Shown: positions 25,236-34,398, counted from the first letter of the stretch. The stretch is DNA of 64,000 nucleotides from UBA6022 sp038319685 (GCA_038319685.1 JBBQDN010000007.1:1-64000); one strand, 5' to 3'. Program-made: numbers and translations. Notes: generated by a model not told the origin, from the letters alone.

Positions 25236-25425
25236 ACTGCTTGTTCACGAACCTAAGCTCGCACACTCCTTTATTGTTCTTTGTTTGTCTTCATTATAGG
25301 GTGGTGCTTATGTTTTGACAACAGCTAAATTGATAGGTTTTCCCCGTTTTCATGTGATGGAATGTATATACTCGAGATTATACATATACTTGACGATATC
25401 GCCCATTACCTGACACAATCAGCAC

Positions 25426-26049
25426 ATGCACGATGCAACACAACAGGTACCCGACATTATTCAGGCATTCGTGCCAATCGTCAATTCATATGGGTACCTG
25501 GCGGTGGGGATATTGATACTTGTCGAAGATTTTGGCGTCCCGGCACCAGGCGAAACCGTTCTTATTGCATCAGCTTTTTTTGCTGGGCTCGGCCATTTAG
25601 ACATATTTTTAGTCATTTTGATCGCATTTCTGGCCGCCGTCATCGGTGATAACATCGGCTTTGCGATCGGTAAGTACGGAGGGCATTCGTTGGTAAATCG
25701 ATTCGGAAAGTACGTATTGATTACGCCAACGCGTCTGAACCGGTTAGAAGAATTTTTTCACCGGCATGGTGGAAAAATCATTGTATTTGCACGTTTTATC
25801 GACGGCCTTCGTCAACTCAACGGAATTGTTGCCGGACTCAGCAAAATGAAATGGAAACATTTTTTGACATACAATGTTATCGGTGCAGCACTCTGGGTTT
25901 GTCTATGGGCTCTCATCGGGTATTACGGGGGCAGCCACATTGACATATTCCTGCGTTATCAATTGTACTTTACGATTATTGTATTTATCGCTATTGCAGG
26001 ATTTATCAGCTGGAAAATTCTCAAGCATCGAAAACATCCTAGTCAATAG
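25426..26049 (+). CDS. DedA-family membrane protein
   Basis: DedA/SNARE-associated (VTT) family; members are proposed lipid scramblases or transporters. 207 residues. The N-terminal ILILVEDFGVPAPGETVLIASAFFAG and the signature FARFIDGLRQLNGIVAGLSKM followed by WKHFLTYNVIGAALW are diagnostic. Several membrane segments, basic tail. Divergent from the glucan operon. Confidence 0.92.
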   Translation: MHDATQQVPDIIQAFVPIVNSYGYLAVGILILVEDFGVPAPGETVLIASAFFAGLGHLDIFLVILIAFLAAVIGDNIGFAIGKYGGHSLVNRFGKYVLITPTRLNRLEEFFHRHGGKIIVFARFIDGLRQLNGIVAGLSKMKWKHFLTYNVIGAALWVCLWALIGYYGGSHIDIFLRYQLYFTIIVFIAIAGFISWKILKHRKHPSQ

Positions 26050-26061
26050 TAAAATAATGCG

Positions 26062-26304
26062 TTATGGATAGATATGAAAAATAGACGATACGAAGTCAAC
26101 AAAGGTGTCCGTTCGTCCATATATCGTCACCGATAAGGAAATAAGTGTAAATATAACTCCGCCGACAAAAAATATAACACTGCCCATGTCTGAAAAGTTA
26201 CTAGGATATACAGCGATAGTATACATGAGTGCGGTGATTGTAACGACACTCGAAAGCACAGTAGCGCCGAGGTTTCTTTTTTTGAATTTGTCATTACTAC
26301 GCAT
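26062..26304 (-). CDS. Small membrane protein, unknown
   Basis: 80 residues with two membrane segments (about 13-32 and 40-62) after a basic start (MRSNDKFKKRN). No recognised family. Convergent with the DedA gene, 12 bases between stops. Confidence 0.6.
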   Translation of the reverse strand: MRSNDKFKKRNLGATVLSSVVTITALMYTIAVYPSNFSDMGSVIFFVGGVIFTLISLSVTIYGRTDTFVDFVSSIFHIYP

Positions 26305-26398
26305 AGATTCACTATACCACAGTAAATAAATATAACCCTGAGCTCTGTATTGTTATATATGCTGTCCTTGATAGTCTGTGCTTAATAATCATAGACTT

Positions 26399-27687
26399 AT
26401 GACATTAATGACAAGCGCCGCCCGAAGGTCTCTCGTATCCGCTAAACCTATTACTCCGTCTATCGTTCGTGGGCCGATTAATTTTTCGGATGTCACCACT
26501 GCCCGGGCGAATTTAAATGCGCCATCAGATGCAAATTATGTAATATGGAATCCGGATTGGCCCGTTGATCGTGACCTTGAAGACGTTTTTGCAACCGACC
26601 TTGTCACCAATGATATTTTAGTATTGCCAGAGCGTACTCAGCCCTATGTTATTGATTCGTCCGAAGGGTTTCGTGCCGCAGGTGTGCAATCAGTGACTGG
26701 CCGTAACGGTGAACTCGCCATCGTCAATCGTTACATGGGAATACGTAATGCACGTACTTGGTTTGCCATGGCCCGGGCTCGACGTGGCATATTAGGACTT
26801 GGGCCTAACGCGGTTGTTGAAGTCAGTGCGTCTACCTGGACGCAGGAACCACAAATCGAAGATAAAAACAGCGTCCAAGCGGAAGGCTGGGTATTACCCG
26901 GACGTTATTATACGGATACAACTGGTACGCGCAGAGCTGAACTTGTCGGTTCGCAGGAAAAAGTTATCAAAGCCGAACATAGTAGTCCGTATTTTGGCAA
27001 CTTTACAATGCGAGCACGTGACCTCGGAGGTGTGGCGTATTCTGGACTAACATCAGGTAAACCTGTACAAATATATGAACATCTCAATCTATCTGGTGCC
27101 TGGCGTGGATTTTCGGGTGTGCCAAACGGCGAAGCGGGTGCGATTACACTTGGATCAGGGACGTACACAATCAGCAAGTGTATTGTTGGGGCACGTGATA
27201 GCGGTGGTAATCGTGTAGGGTCGTCGCCAATCATGATCAATAGTTCGCCCGGTGGCCTGATCGAACATACCGATACCGGCGAATCCGTTGCAGGCATGAT
27301 GACGATGTGGAACTGTACAGGGATCCATACGATGACGAATGTTAATAACCGATTTAACTGGGGTCCGGGACTGACCTGGAAAAATGCCAAGCAGGTTTTG
27401 AACTTGTATGGACGGGTGGATCAAATTGGTCTGACTATAACGGCAATGGTGGTAAAACGCCAAAACCGGCCGACCAAGGCACCAAAGGAAAAATGCATAT
27501 TCATATTTTTTCCGAAGGCGGTTCAGCCAAAGTGACACTGCGGGGTGTCGATATTGACAACGGCCTGACTGCCGGATCACTCAATTTTCAGTCATACGGT
27601 GCAACCCAGCAAAAACTTATTGATTTAAAATGTTTTGATATCAATAATAATCCCGTTCCCATTAAAGTATACGGGGCCATACTTTAG
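26399..27687 (+). pseudogene. Beta-helix-like protein gene split by a frameshift
   Basis: Frame 2 reads from ATG 26399 (MTLMTSAARRSLVSAKPITP) to a stop at 27535, but its last ~40 codons look out of frame. From about 27400 another frame carries sensible protein (GGSNWSDYNGNGGKTPKPAD, then MHIHIFSEGGSAKVTLRG) to the stop at 27687. A one-base shift between about 27400 and 27421 would join them into one product of about 430 residues. Repeating Gly/Asn/Val-rich strands suggest a right-handed beta-helix surface or glycan-binding protein. No signal peptide is evident. Mutation, programmed shift or sequence error are all possible. Confidence 0.65.
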
Positions 27688-27697
27688 GTCGAGGCGG

Positions 27698-28519
27698 CTA
27701 TTGCCAAAAAATCTTGCGCTCAGCATGTTCGCGGAGTGTCACTGATAGTTCACTGTCGGCAATATGCTTTAATTTTTCCGTATTAGCCATTGATTGTGCC
27801 CATCGATGTAAATTCTCGTTTAACTCTTTGGCGACATTTTCACTATGCACCAACAACTCTGCAAGGATTTTTTCAGCCGGTTTGTTGCCAGGCAAAATAT
27901 AATATAGTTGATTTCGTTTTAGAATAATATCGGCATTACCTGGCGGGCTCAGGAGGCGCTGCAGTACTTCTGGCGATAGTATGCTCAAGGTGTCAACCTG
28001 TGAATCTGGCTCATTATATATATTGTGATGAACATCGAACGCAGCCTCGCACCAAATAAGTTCGCTATTTTTCACCTTATCCTGAACAATACGACTCACG
28101 AACGATCTATTATGAACATTACGAATAGCGATATGCGGTGTCAGTTCATCAAGCTGGCGTGCGAACAAGCAAGTGTGAGCATAGTTTCTCTCTTCGGTCA
28201 TCGTCAAAGGTGATATAGCTTTTGCTGTCAATTGAATATATAGCCAATTGTCATGAACGATAAGTTCTCTGTAATCTTGAAAAACGCGTGAAAGACCACC
28301 CTGAATTATCTCTTCAACCCGCTGATTAATAGGAAATCCACGGATAACTTCGACATCTTGCCCGAATTTATTTTTTAGCATCTGATCACGTTTTGCTTGA
28401 AACTGACTGCTTCGACGTATCGAATATATAAGCCCGATTACAGGTAACGCAACAAATAATAGTATAACTACGAGTGCAGATAAGAGCTCACTGATGAATG
28501 GTGTCATTGGTATAATCAT
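27698..28519 (-). CDS. Single-pass membrane protein with cytoplasmic or external C-domain, unknown
   Basis: 273 residues. One strong membrane segment near the start (about 9-33, LLSALVVILLFVALPVIGLIY), then a soluble alpha/beta region. No known family recognised. Same strand as, and 28 bases downstream of, the next gene, so probably co-transcribed. Confidence 0.65.
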   Translation of the reverse strand: MIIPMTPFISELLSALVVILLFVALPVIGLIYSIRRSSQFQAKRDQMLKNKFGQDVEVIRGFPINQRVEEIIQGGLSRVFQDYRELIVHDNWLYIQLTAKAISPLTMTEERNYAHTCLFARQLDELTPHIAIRNVHNRSFVSRIVQDKVKNSELIWCEAAFDVHHNIYNEPDSQVDTLSILSPEVLQRLLSPPGNADIILKRNQLYYILPGNKPAEKILAELLVHSENVAKELNENLHRWAQSMANTEKLKHIADSELSVTLREHAERKIFWQ

Positions 28520-28547
28520 ACCAAAAAATCACAGCATATCTGATAAT

Positions 28548-29195
28548 TTATATGAAAAGATACGCACAAACAAGTGCAGCTATCACGAGGACTGGTAGGA
28601 TTTTTGCAAACATAGACTTTGCAGGCTCAACTTTGGATTTCAATCTCAATAATTTGACTTCGTCAATAACAAACATGATGAAAAACAAGACAGCGATGGC
28701 GATAGAGTAGTAGCGGATAAATATAGAGACGATTGACGAATCAATGATACGATTAACGGCAAGTCCATACAAAACAGCGGTAATGAATATACCGATGCCG
28801 ACGATTTTATATATAGGAATACCAAGATCGCTACTCAGGTTCACTTGTCCCTGAACATTCACCGGGTTAACGCTTCCTCCTAGCGGAGACTGAAAACCAC
28901 CCATCACCGCGTCGACACGGGTTTTTTGCTGTTGCCGTTCGGCATCCATTTGTAGTAATTCTAGTCCAACTCTATTCGTCGCTTCGGGGTCATTTTCGAA
29001 TGCAGATTGTAGTTCATCCGGTGGTTTGGGTACATTTCGTTTCCCATCAAATGCAGCGCTCGCGACTGCGATATCTATCTCGTTTGCTAAGTAACCGTTT
29101 TCTAATAGCTCTTGTTTCGCATCGTGAAACGAAGTCCCTTTTAGGTCGTATTCTTCCATAGTCTGAATGAGTTGGGTTTGTCTTTTGGTGTCCAT
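28548..29195 (-). CDS. Three-helix membrane protein with N-terminal helical domain
   Basis: 215 residues. The N-terminal ~50 residues look like a short helical (SHOCT/UBA-like) module, then a Gln-rich linker, then three membrane helices (about 128-148, 154-178, 196-215). Function unknown. A TATAAT box (minus strand, 29204-29209) ends about 8 bases before the ATG: leaderless. Confidence 0.65.
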   Translation of the reverse strand: MDTKRQTQLIQTMEEYDLKGTSFHDAKQELLENGYLANEIDIAVASAAFDGKRNVPKPPDELQSAFENDPEATNRVGLELLQMDAERQQQKTRVDAVMGGFQSPLGGSVNPVNVQGQVNLSSDLGIPIYKIVGIGIFITAVLYGLAVNRIIDSSIVSIFIRYYSIAIAVLFFIMFVIDEVKLLRLKSKVEPAKSMFAKILPVLVIAALVCAYLFI

Positions 29196-29217
29196 ATGGT
29201 GTTATTATAGCCTAATT

Positions 29218-29266
29218 TCAGTAAATGAATCTCCCCGACCGTAAGGTCGGGGAGATTCATTTACTA
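29218..29266. repeat. Perfect 21-bp inverted repeat
   Basis: AGTAAATGAATCTCCCCGACC (29219-29240 region) pairs with its exact complement up to 29265 over about 21 bp around a GTAAG loop. No U tract on either side. It separates the minus-strand membrane-protein pair from the RNA candidate to its right. Confidence 0.7.
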
Positions 29267-29450
29267 CTAGACCACGTAAGCGCCATAACTGGCGAACACC
29301 GCAAGAGATGTTAAGGGTTTAGGCGGTGCACTTCGGGTTGGAATGTAGGAAGAGATAATTGACACGAGTCAGTCGCTTATGCTGTAGTAGAAACATAAAG
29401 ACGAGAAGTGCCCCGAACGGCTAATTACCTAAGGAAGCTTCTCTTTTTTG
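29267..29450 (+). ncRNA. Structured RNA candidate, about 180 nt, with terminator
   Basis: Gene-free stretch of 463 bases between 29195 and 29659; this part is rich in pairing. CGTAAGCG (29275-29282) with CGCTTATG (29374-29381), framed by CTA/TAG; hairpin CGCC/GGCG (29281-29294); CACCGC (29297-29302) with GCGGTG (29323-29328); terminator GAGAAG (29403-29408) with CTTCTC (29438-29443) and TTTTTT. GCACTTC (29328-29334) can instead pair with GAAGTGC (29405-29411), which would break the terminator stem. No downstream plus-strand gene. The rest of the gap (29451-29658) shows nothing I can name. Confidence 0.5.
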
Positions 29451-29658
29451 TTTCCTACTTTCTATGAATTCAATCTTCCGTTTTATGTCTTTATCGTCAA
29501 GATATGTAAAATACTATTCAGCTTGACGTTCGTTTACTTGCGTTTGAATCATGTAAGTGGCTTGGTCACAGTCATATTGAGCGAATAGTATCGGTCACTT
29601 CCATCATCTCAAGTTCAACCGGATAAAATTGGCATTTGGCTCTATTCTCATAGTGCAG

Positions 29659-30093
29659 TCATGATTTCCTGTTCCTTGCACTTGGTGGTGAGTCGGGGGC
29701 CGGAGGCAATAGGTCAGCCTTACCGGCTAATTTAAAAAAATCTGATGTTTTCATGCCTTTTAGATCACCACGCCCCGGAAAGAGTATCTGCCTGACAGTG
29801 CGCGTGTCGGTCACGTCGCCAACTTTATATATAGCCATCACAGTCGCCATCATAACTAATAATGTAATAAAGTACGCAGCCAACTCTTCACCCTCTAAAT
29901 CATCACCTTTATGCTCTAAAACAACCATTTCTGTAATAGCCCCGTTGCGAAAAAAGGAAACTGACGTAATCTCGCCCCAGTGTATAACGAGGTGAAACAA
30001 CTCGTGGAGTACGACGCTCAAAATGAGTCCGACTATCAGTATGGCTAACTTTTGCCATAGATATCGCCGGGGCTTACGAACGGATGCTTTCAT
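29659..30093 (-). CDS. Putative membrane metalloprotease-like protein (HELFH)
   Basis: 144 residues. A membrane segment (about 15-38) contains HELFH (30-34), a zinc-binding HExxH motif inside the membrane as in site-2-type proteases; a second segment lies at about 73-92. It is much shorter than S2P enzymes, and the second metal-ligand motif (NxxPxxxxDG) is not visible. Could be a minimal membrane peptidase or a relic. 21 bases downstream of the next HExxH gene, same strand. Confidence 0.55.
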   Translation of the reverse strand: MKASVRKPRRYLWQKLAILIVGLILSVVLHELFHLVIHWGEITSVSFFRNGAITEMVVLEHKGDDLEGEELAAYFITLLVMMATVMAIYKVGDVTDTRTVRQILFPGRGDLKGMKTSDFFKLAGKADLLPPAPDSPPSARNRKS

Positions 30094-30114
30094 ATAGGCA
30101 ATTATCTCACACTT

Positions 30115-31158
30115 TTATGCGGCAATAAGCGTATTTAAATACTGCGTATCTTGATCGGCCGCTGCCACCAGTGCTAACCCTTGGTCGCCACTATACACTT
30201 TATCGATGATATAGCGAGCGGCTTTCCTAAGTGACATTTCTTTATAGGGAGTATCACGTAACATGTCATAAAGTCCAGTCGCACCTAGCGCGTTTATACG
30301 CCTGGCGAACTCATAGTGACCGTCTATACCTAATCGAGATTGTATAAGCGCAGGGAATATCTCTGGGTCCTTGGCGATCAGTAGCTGCATGCCATACGCG
30401 ACATGCGCCGACCGAGCCCACGCCACAGCACCGGGGGTGGTGCTTTCATAAAGATAACTACCAGGCAGTAAGTATGCCGTGTTCGGTTCTACCTCAAGCC
30501 TCAGTGGTTCTATTCTGTCCATAAAACCCCGTGTCAAACCAAGCTCTTCAACCATATATCTATGTCCCATCATCCCCGCAAATGCCTCTTCCAGGCCGCT
30601 GCCACTTTCTTTGCCATTTTCGTGGTATGTGAACCCATTTTGCAGAAGTTTATAGCTTATGCCATTCTTATCGTCAGCCCGTTCATGCATAAGAATGTCA
30701 AGGAATGGCTGGTTTGCATGACTATTTTCGTGAACGACTGACGCTTCTTTGAGAGCACTATCTTTGGCAGTTTCGGATGGGTCACGAACCACATAGGTAA
30801 AACCTAGGAGCGGGAAATGCGAGGCTACTGTATCGGTCTTGCCACGGTCAAAACCCATAATTTCATTCACTTCTTGCTGGCCAGCTTCATCGATGCCCAC
30901 AAATGGTTTACTTACAAGCCCATACCGTTCGAAAAACCTTGTTATTCTCGGTACGTTCAGGCCCGTTTCATCGTGAGGTATTTCGGCTAACTTTTGCGCA
31001 ATCTGGTAAAGCTCGGCAATCACTCGCTGACTGCGTTTGTCATCTACATCTACTTTTTCCCAGGGGCGACCATTATCTGCATTCTGCGCAACGAGAAAGT
31101 TTGCTTTTTGTAAATGTTCGTACATGGCATCAGGCTGAAAAGCTGGCATATTATTCAT
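30115..31158 (-). CDS. Soluble HExxH protein, putative zinc metallopeptidase
   Basis: 347 residues, no signal peptide. HENSH (143-147) followed 43 residues later by GSGLEEAFAG (E190/E191) fits a gluzincin-like HExxH...E arrangement. No recognised family. The second membrane HExxH gene lies directly downstream, so they may act together. The frame starts MNNMPAFQPD, with AAGATATG before the ATG. Confidence 0.6.
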   Translation of the reverse strand: MNNMPAFQPDAMYEHLQKANFLVAQNADNGRPWEKVDVDDKRSQRVIAELYQIAQKLAEIPHDETGLNVPRITRFFERYGLVSKPFVGIDEAGQQEVNEIMGFDRGKTDTVASHFPLLGFTYVVRDPSETAKDSALKEASVVHENSHANQPFLDILMHERADDKNGISYKLLQNGFTYHENGKESGSGLEEAFAGMMGHRYMVEELGLTRGFMDRIEPLRLEVEPNTAYLLPGSYLYESTTPGAVAWARSAHVAYGMQLLIAKDPEIFPALIQSRLGIDGHYEFARRINALGATGLYDMLRDTPYKEMSLRKAARYIIDKVYSGDQGLALVAAADQDTQYLNTLIAA

Positions 31159-31206
31159 ATCTTATCACGCTGTCGTTTTTTATATTATTAGAATGTTTTG
31201 GATAAA

Positions 31207-31313
31207 TGGAGGCGAGTGAAAGGCAACCGCTACGCATGCTATTTCTGCTTGTTGGAAAAATGTGTAAACTGATTTTGCATCTGTGGTCAACACGAGTCAC
31301 GATCTTCGCAGCT
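31207..31313 (+). repeat. Degenerate composite repeat (copy at 31.2 kb)
   Basis: 31207-31252 is a diverged copy of the GGAAGGCGGTCG...ATTTCCGCTTG repeat. 31297-31313 (ACGATCTTCGCAGCT) matches the left arm of the hairpin module at 37088-37104. The same order (first module, then second) is found at 36.9-37.1 kb, so this is probably a shortened copy of one longer element. Confidence 0.5.
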
Positions 31314-31317
31314 ATAA

Positions 31318-31788
31318 TTACGATTCGACCAAGTCAACCTGTTCATTAATTGGTACATCAAACTCTTCAATAAAATCATCGAGCATTTCAGGAGATATTA
31401 TGTAATAATCTTGGCCAGATTTATTTCGTATTGATAGCCGTCGTAGTAATTCTTGTTTTCTAATATCAAAATAGTAAATGTGACATTCAGCATTAATCGA
31501 TTCAATAAAATTACGGTACTCGTCACGCTTTTCTTTAACCCATGGACATAAATCCAGAATTACCGATTGACCATTCGCAACAAGTTGAATGGTTTCTTGT
31601 TTAATATGATCGCCAGCCTTTGTTGCAATATCTATGTCCCAGTATGAATCTTTTAAGTTTCCACCTAATTTTGAGTATTCTTCATCGACTGCAAACCTTA
31701 TTATGCCAAGCTTTGATTGTAGGTCGTTACTAAATGTCGATTTGCCAGATCCTGGAAGGCCTAACATCATATATACCGTTGGTTTCAT
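31318..31788 (-). CDS. P-loop kinase/AAA-type NTPase
   Basis: 156 residues. Walker A GLPGSGKST (residues 9-17) at the start, then a DLCPW stretch and conserved R residues in RRLSIRNKSG suggest a small-molecule or nucleic-acid-end kinase fold (zeta-toxin/AAA_33 type). Substrate unknown. Monocistronic. Confidence 0.75.
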   Translation of the reverse strand: MKPTVYMMLGLPGSGKSTFSNDLQSKLGIIRFAVDEEYSKLGGNLKDSYWDIDIATKAGDHIKQETIQLVANGQSVILDLCPWVKEKRDEYRNFIESINAECHIYYFDIRKQELLRRLSIRNKSGQDYYIISPEMLDDFIEEFDVPINEQVDLVES

Positions 31789-31844
31789 AGATTAATCATA
31801 ACAAACAAAAAACCTATAAAAGGAGTGATTTGTATAGATCACAT

Positions 31845-31890
31845 ATTTAGTGGGGACTTAAGGACGATTAACGGCCTTATTTATGATAAT
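31845..31890 (+). repeat. Diverged tRNA-Trp-3'-like repeat (copy A)
   Basis: GTGGGGACTTAAGGACGATTAACGG (31851-31875) aligns with the GGCAGGGG-N4-AGGAYGATTACC core of the family. The most diverged copy; it ends just before the promoter of the nitrilase-type gene. Confidence 0.45.
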
Positions 31891-31918
31891 GTTTTTCAAA
31901 AAAGAGTAAAATGAAAGT

Positions 31919-32710
31919 ATGAACATTACAACTATAGCTTCGAGTCCAGTCTGGAAAGACGTCCAACAAAACATCACTATGACAGAGGACCATGTTAAAA
32001 AGGCGTTAGAGCTATTTCCTAACACTGATATTATTCTGTTTCCTGAATTAAGCCTGTCGGGTTTTGTTGTTGACGAAGATGTCACAGTGGTTGCTCAGCC
32101 TATGGATGGGCCTGGCGTAACTGCCGTTCTCGACATGGCACAACGCCATAATGTCGCAATAATCGCTGGAATCATTGAACAGGTTCCAGATGACAAACCT
32201 GCCAATACTCAGTTTGTCGCATCACGTGACGGAAATCTGCTTGCCACGTACCGTAAAAACCACCTATTTACGGAGTCTCAGGAACCAAATCTTTATTGCA
32301 GAGGAAGTGAACTGACGACGTTTGAAATTGACGGTTGGAAATGTGGTTTATCTATTTGTTTTGATATTCGTTTTCCTCGTTTGTTCGAAACATATAAAGA
32401 TGCTGGTGTCGAATGTCTGTTTTCTGGGTTTAATTGGGTTGAGGGCAGGAATAAACCGGCTATTATGGAGCACCTCGTGCTTGCGAGGGCTCATGAAAAC
32501 CAATTCTTTTTTGCCGCTGTCGATCGAAACGGTGAAAATGCCGGAACAAAATTCTATGGGACGAGCGTTATCGCAAGCCCTTATTCAGAAAACCTGGCTA
32601 CACATAACGGCATCTATAGTAACGCCGAGATTACTAAAGATGATATCAATACGTTAAGAAAAGTCTTGCCACTCTCAGGAAGCTTTAAGGAAAAATATAC
32701 TCTAAAGTAA
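31919..32710 (+). CDS. Carbon-nitrogen hydrolase (nitrilase superfamily)
   Basis: Hydrolyses an amide or nitrile C-N bond. 263 residues. The catalytic triad is visible: E43 in FPELSLSG, K113 in YRKNHLF and C147 in GLSICFDIRFP. It resembles omega-amidase or NIT2-type members, but the substrate cannot be read from motifs. A TAAAAT box ends about 6 bases before the ATG (leaderless). Flanked by the repeat family. Confidence 0.9.
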   Translation: MNITTIASSPVWKDVQQNITMTEDHVKKALELFPNTDIILFPELSLSGFVVDEDVTVVAQPMDGPGVTAVLDMAQRHNVAIIAGIIEQVPDDKPANTQFVASRDGNLLATYRKNHLFTESQEPNLYCRGSELTTFEIDGWKCGLSICFDIRFPRLFETYKDAGVECLFSGFNWVEGRNKPAIMEHLVLARAHENQFFFAAVDRNGENAGTKFYGTSVIASPYSENLATHNGIYSNAEITKDDINTLRKVLPLSGSFKEKYTLK

Positions 32711-32801
32711 GGCAGTGTTGACTATGATAAACTCCGACTCAATATTCAGAGCTTTTCTTGGCAGTGATCAGTCGATAAGGTTAGAACCTCTAACGGCGAA
32801 T

Positions 32802-33011
32802 CTAATTAAATATCCGCACGATATAATAAATAATAGCAACGAGAATTATCGAGGCAATCAGATCAATGATGATCGCAGATTTTGATGATATAGCACTTAA
32901 TTCATCTTTCTGAGGAAACCATGCTTGAGCAGCGTTCGCTGAAAAAAGAGTAACGATAGTAACTAATATAAATAAGATGGATGATGCGATTGATTTGATA
33001 ATACTCGTCAT
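32802..33011 (-). CDS. Small secreted-type membrane protein
   Basis: 69 residues. N-terminal hydrophobic segment with an ANAAQA end (about 7-30), then a second membrane segment (about 47-66). Could be a small two-TM protein or a cleaved signal peptide plus anchor. No family recognised. Confidence 0.55.
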   Translation of the reverse strand: MTSIIKSIASSILFILVTIVTLFSANAAQAWFPQKDELSAISSKSAIIIDLIASIILVAIIYYIVRIFN

Positions 33012-33098
33012 AGGATGAGTATATCAAACAAACACGACTTTTGAATGAGAGAATAAAGAATACTGTTGTAGCTTATAGTCTATGGCTTAGAGCTTTCG

Positions 33099-33656
33099 CT
33101 ATGCGATAAGACGTCCTTGAAGGAATTTGTATGAGATATTGTTTACACTATCATGATAAGGTGTGTTAGAAATAATCTCTAATCCTTTATCTTCGAACGG
33201 CTTAAAACTTTCAGGGAGAATATTGATTAGTTCATCAGCAACCAATTCACTAGGGAATAAAGGAGAAGACAACTTTCCGAGTCGCAGTAGATACCATGCA
33301 GCAATAAATAATGAGCAGGGGTATTTTTTCGCTTTTACATAGTCAGTAATTTGAGATTTTAATTTCTCGTTCTCAAGAATATATAATACTTCATCACAAA
33401 CCGGAATAAGCTGGGACTCTCTGAACAAAATATCTGGTTTAAAACCTTGTCCACCTAGCCACTTGGAAAAGCTATCATAATCAAAAGACGGATCTGGGAA
33501 CGAATAGTCGTCGACCATAACAACAAGTGACGTGTCCTTCTCGGTTTCTTTTGCAAAATTTGTTATTTCACTCAAAACGTCAACTGAGGTTTGGTGTTCT
33601 TCGGAAATATGCTGATTTGTGTAGATATGTGCGTATTCAATGGATACTTTGGCCAT
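33099..33656 (-). CDS. Hypothetical soluble protein
   Basis: 185 residues, no recognised family. The N-terminal part has VVMVDDYSFPDPSFD and the C-terminal part is helical. The frame is intact with a coding-like composition. It stands alone next to a ridA remnant, within the repeat-rich island. Confidence 0.6.
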   Translation of the reverse strand: MAKVSIEYAHIYTNQHISEEHQTSVDVLSEITNFAKETEKDTSLVVMVDDYSFPDPSFDYDSFSKWLGGQGFKPDILFRESQLIPVCDEVLYILENEKLKSQITDYVKAKKYPCSLFIAAWYLLRLGKLSSPLFPSELVADELINILPESFKPFEDKGLEIISNTPYHDSVNNISYKFLQGRLIA

Positions 33657-33719
33657 ATGACTATGATAACAAAAAAAGACCTACCTAACGATATCAATTT
33701 AATATCGAAGTACTGGCAA

Positions 33720-33927
33720 CTATCGAGAGGCAATGACGCTAATTTCTATAGTTGCACCAAGAGGAAGTTCTTTCACGCATACAGCTTCACGTGCAGGAAA
33801 TGGTGCACTAAAGTACGTAGCACAGTACTTATTAAAGTTCTAGCATTTGATCTAGGTCTGTTACGTAAATAGTTGCTTTCACGACTGTATCTAAATCGAT
33901 TTCAGTTACATTCAAGATTGCTTTACG
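33720..33927 (-). pseudogene. RidA-family (RutC-like) gene remnant
   Basis: On the minus strand two frames give ILNVTEIDLDTVVKATIYVTDL and then ATYFSAPFPAREAVCVKELP followed by LGATIEISVIA. They match the middle and C-terminal parts of RidA, including the usual PPAR and PxGAxxEIxxIA-like blocks. The two pieces are in different frames, joined near 33835, with a stop between, and the N-terminal third is missing. A 5'-deleted, frameshifted copy of an imine deaminase gene. Confidence 0.8.
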
Positions 33928-34068
33928 AACCACGATCTATGCCGATTTTGTCGGCTGATCATGGTTCGATCCACATTCCTGTACTAAGAAAAATCTCCGA
34001 CCAAATGGTCAGAGTTTTTTCTTAGCAGGGGATCAAGGACAATTACCAAACCTACTGTAGTATCACTA
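33926..34068 (+). repeat. Composite repeat: nested hairpin, terminator hairpin, tRNA-Trp-3'-like core (copy B)
   Basis: Module 1: CGAACCACGATC (33926-33937), GCCGA/TCGGC (33941-33945/33951-33955), GATC and ATGGTTCG (33957-33968) form a nested hairpin. Module 2: a stem from CTAAGAAAAA to TTTTTTCTTAG (33983-34025) around CGACCA/TGGTC. Module 3: GCAGGGGATCAAGGACAATTACC and onward (34025-34068). The same three modules in the same order are at 37081-37230. Confidence 0.7.
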
Positions 34069-34089
34069 GTTTTTTCGAATAAAATATGC

Positions 34090-34338
34090 CTAGATATGAA
34101 TCGCATCTAAGTCGACGCCAGCTTTTTCGGCCAAGACTTGGATATATTGCTTGGGTCGGTTAATCTTATGGTCCATTGCGGCCATTTCTTGTGCACTAGG
34201 AATCGATTTTTCCTGCGTATCCATCTATAGGTTTGTGAGGTCGTCAAAACGTTTGTCATGTTCATTAAATCGACCATCAACTTCTTGACGGAATTCTTGC
34301 ATGTATAGAAACAATTTTGTAAATTGATCTTCACTCAT
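34090..34338 (-). pseudogene. Small coiled-coil protein gene interrupted by an in-frame stop
   Basis: From ATG 34338 the frame reads MSEDQFTKLFLYMQEFRQEV and on to a TAG at 34225-34227. The next codon is ATG, and the same frame continues MDTQEKSIPSAQEMAAMDHK to a stop at 34090. Without the TAG it would be one helical protein of about 82 residues, like the short Glu/Lys-rich coiled-coil proteins common in this group. It could instead be two tiny genes. Confidence 0.55.
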
Positions 34339-34398
34339 GCCTATATTATAGCAAATAAAAAGATTTCCGAAGAGTTCTTCCAAAATTGTGCTGATACC

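Noticed and set aside
27385..27421. Programmed -1 frameshift in the beta-helix gene
   Set aside because: No clear X XXY YYZ slippery heptamer in the right phase and no strong downstream stem; kept only as an unexplained frameshift.
29328..29450. Riboswitch controlling a downstream gene
   Set aside because: The next gene to the right is on the minus strand; nothing on the plus strand for kilobases, so a cis role is not supported.
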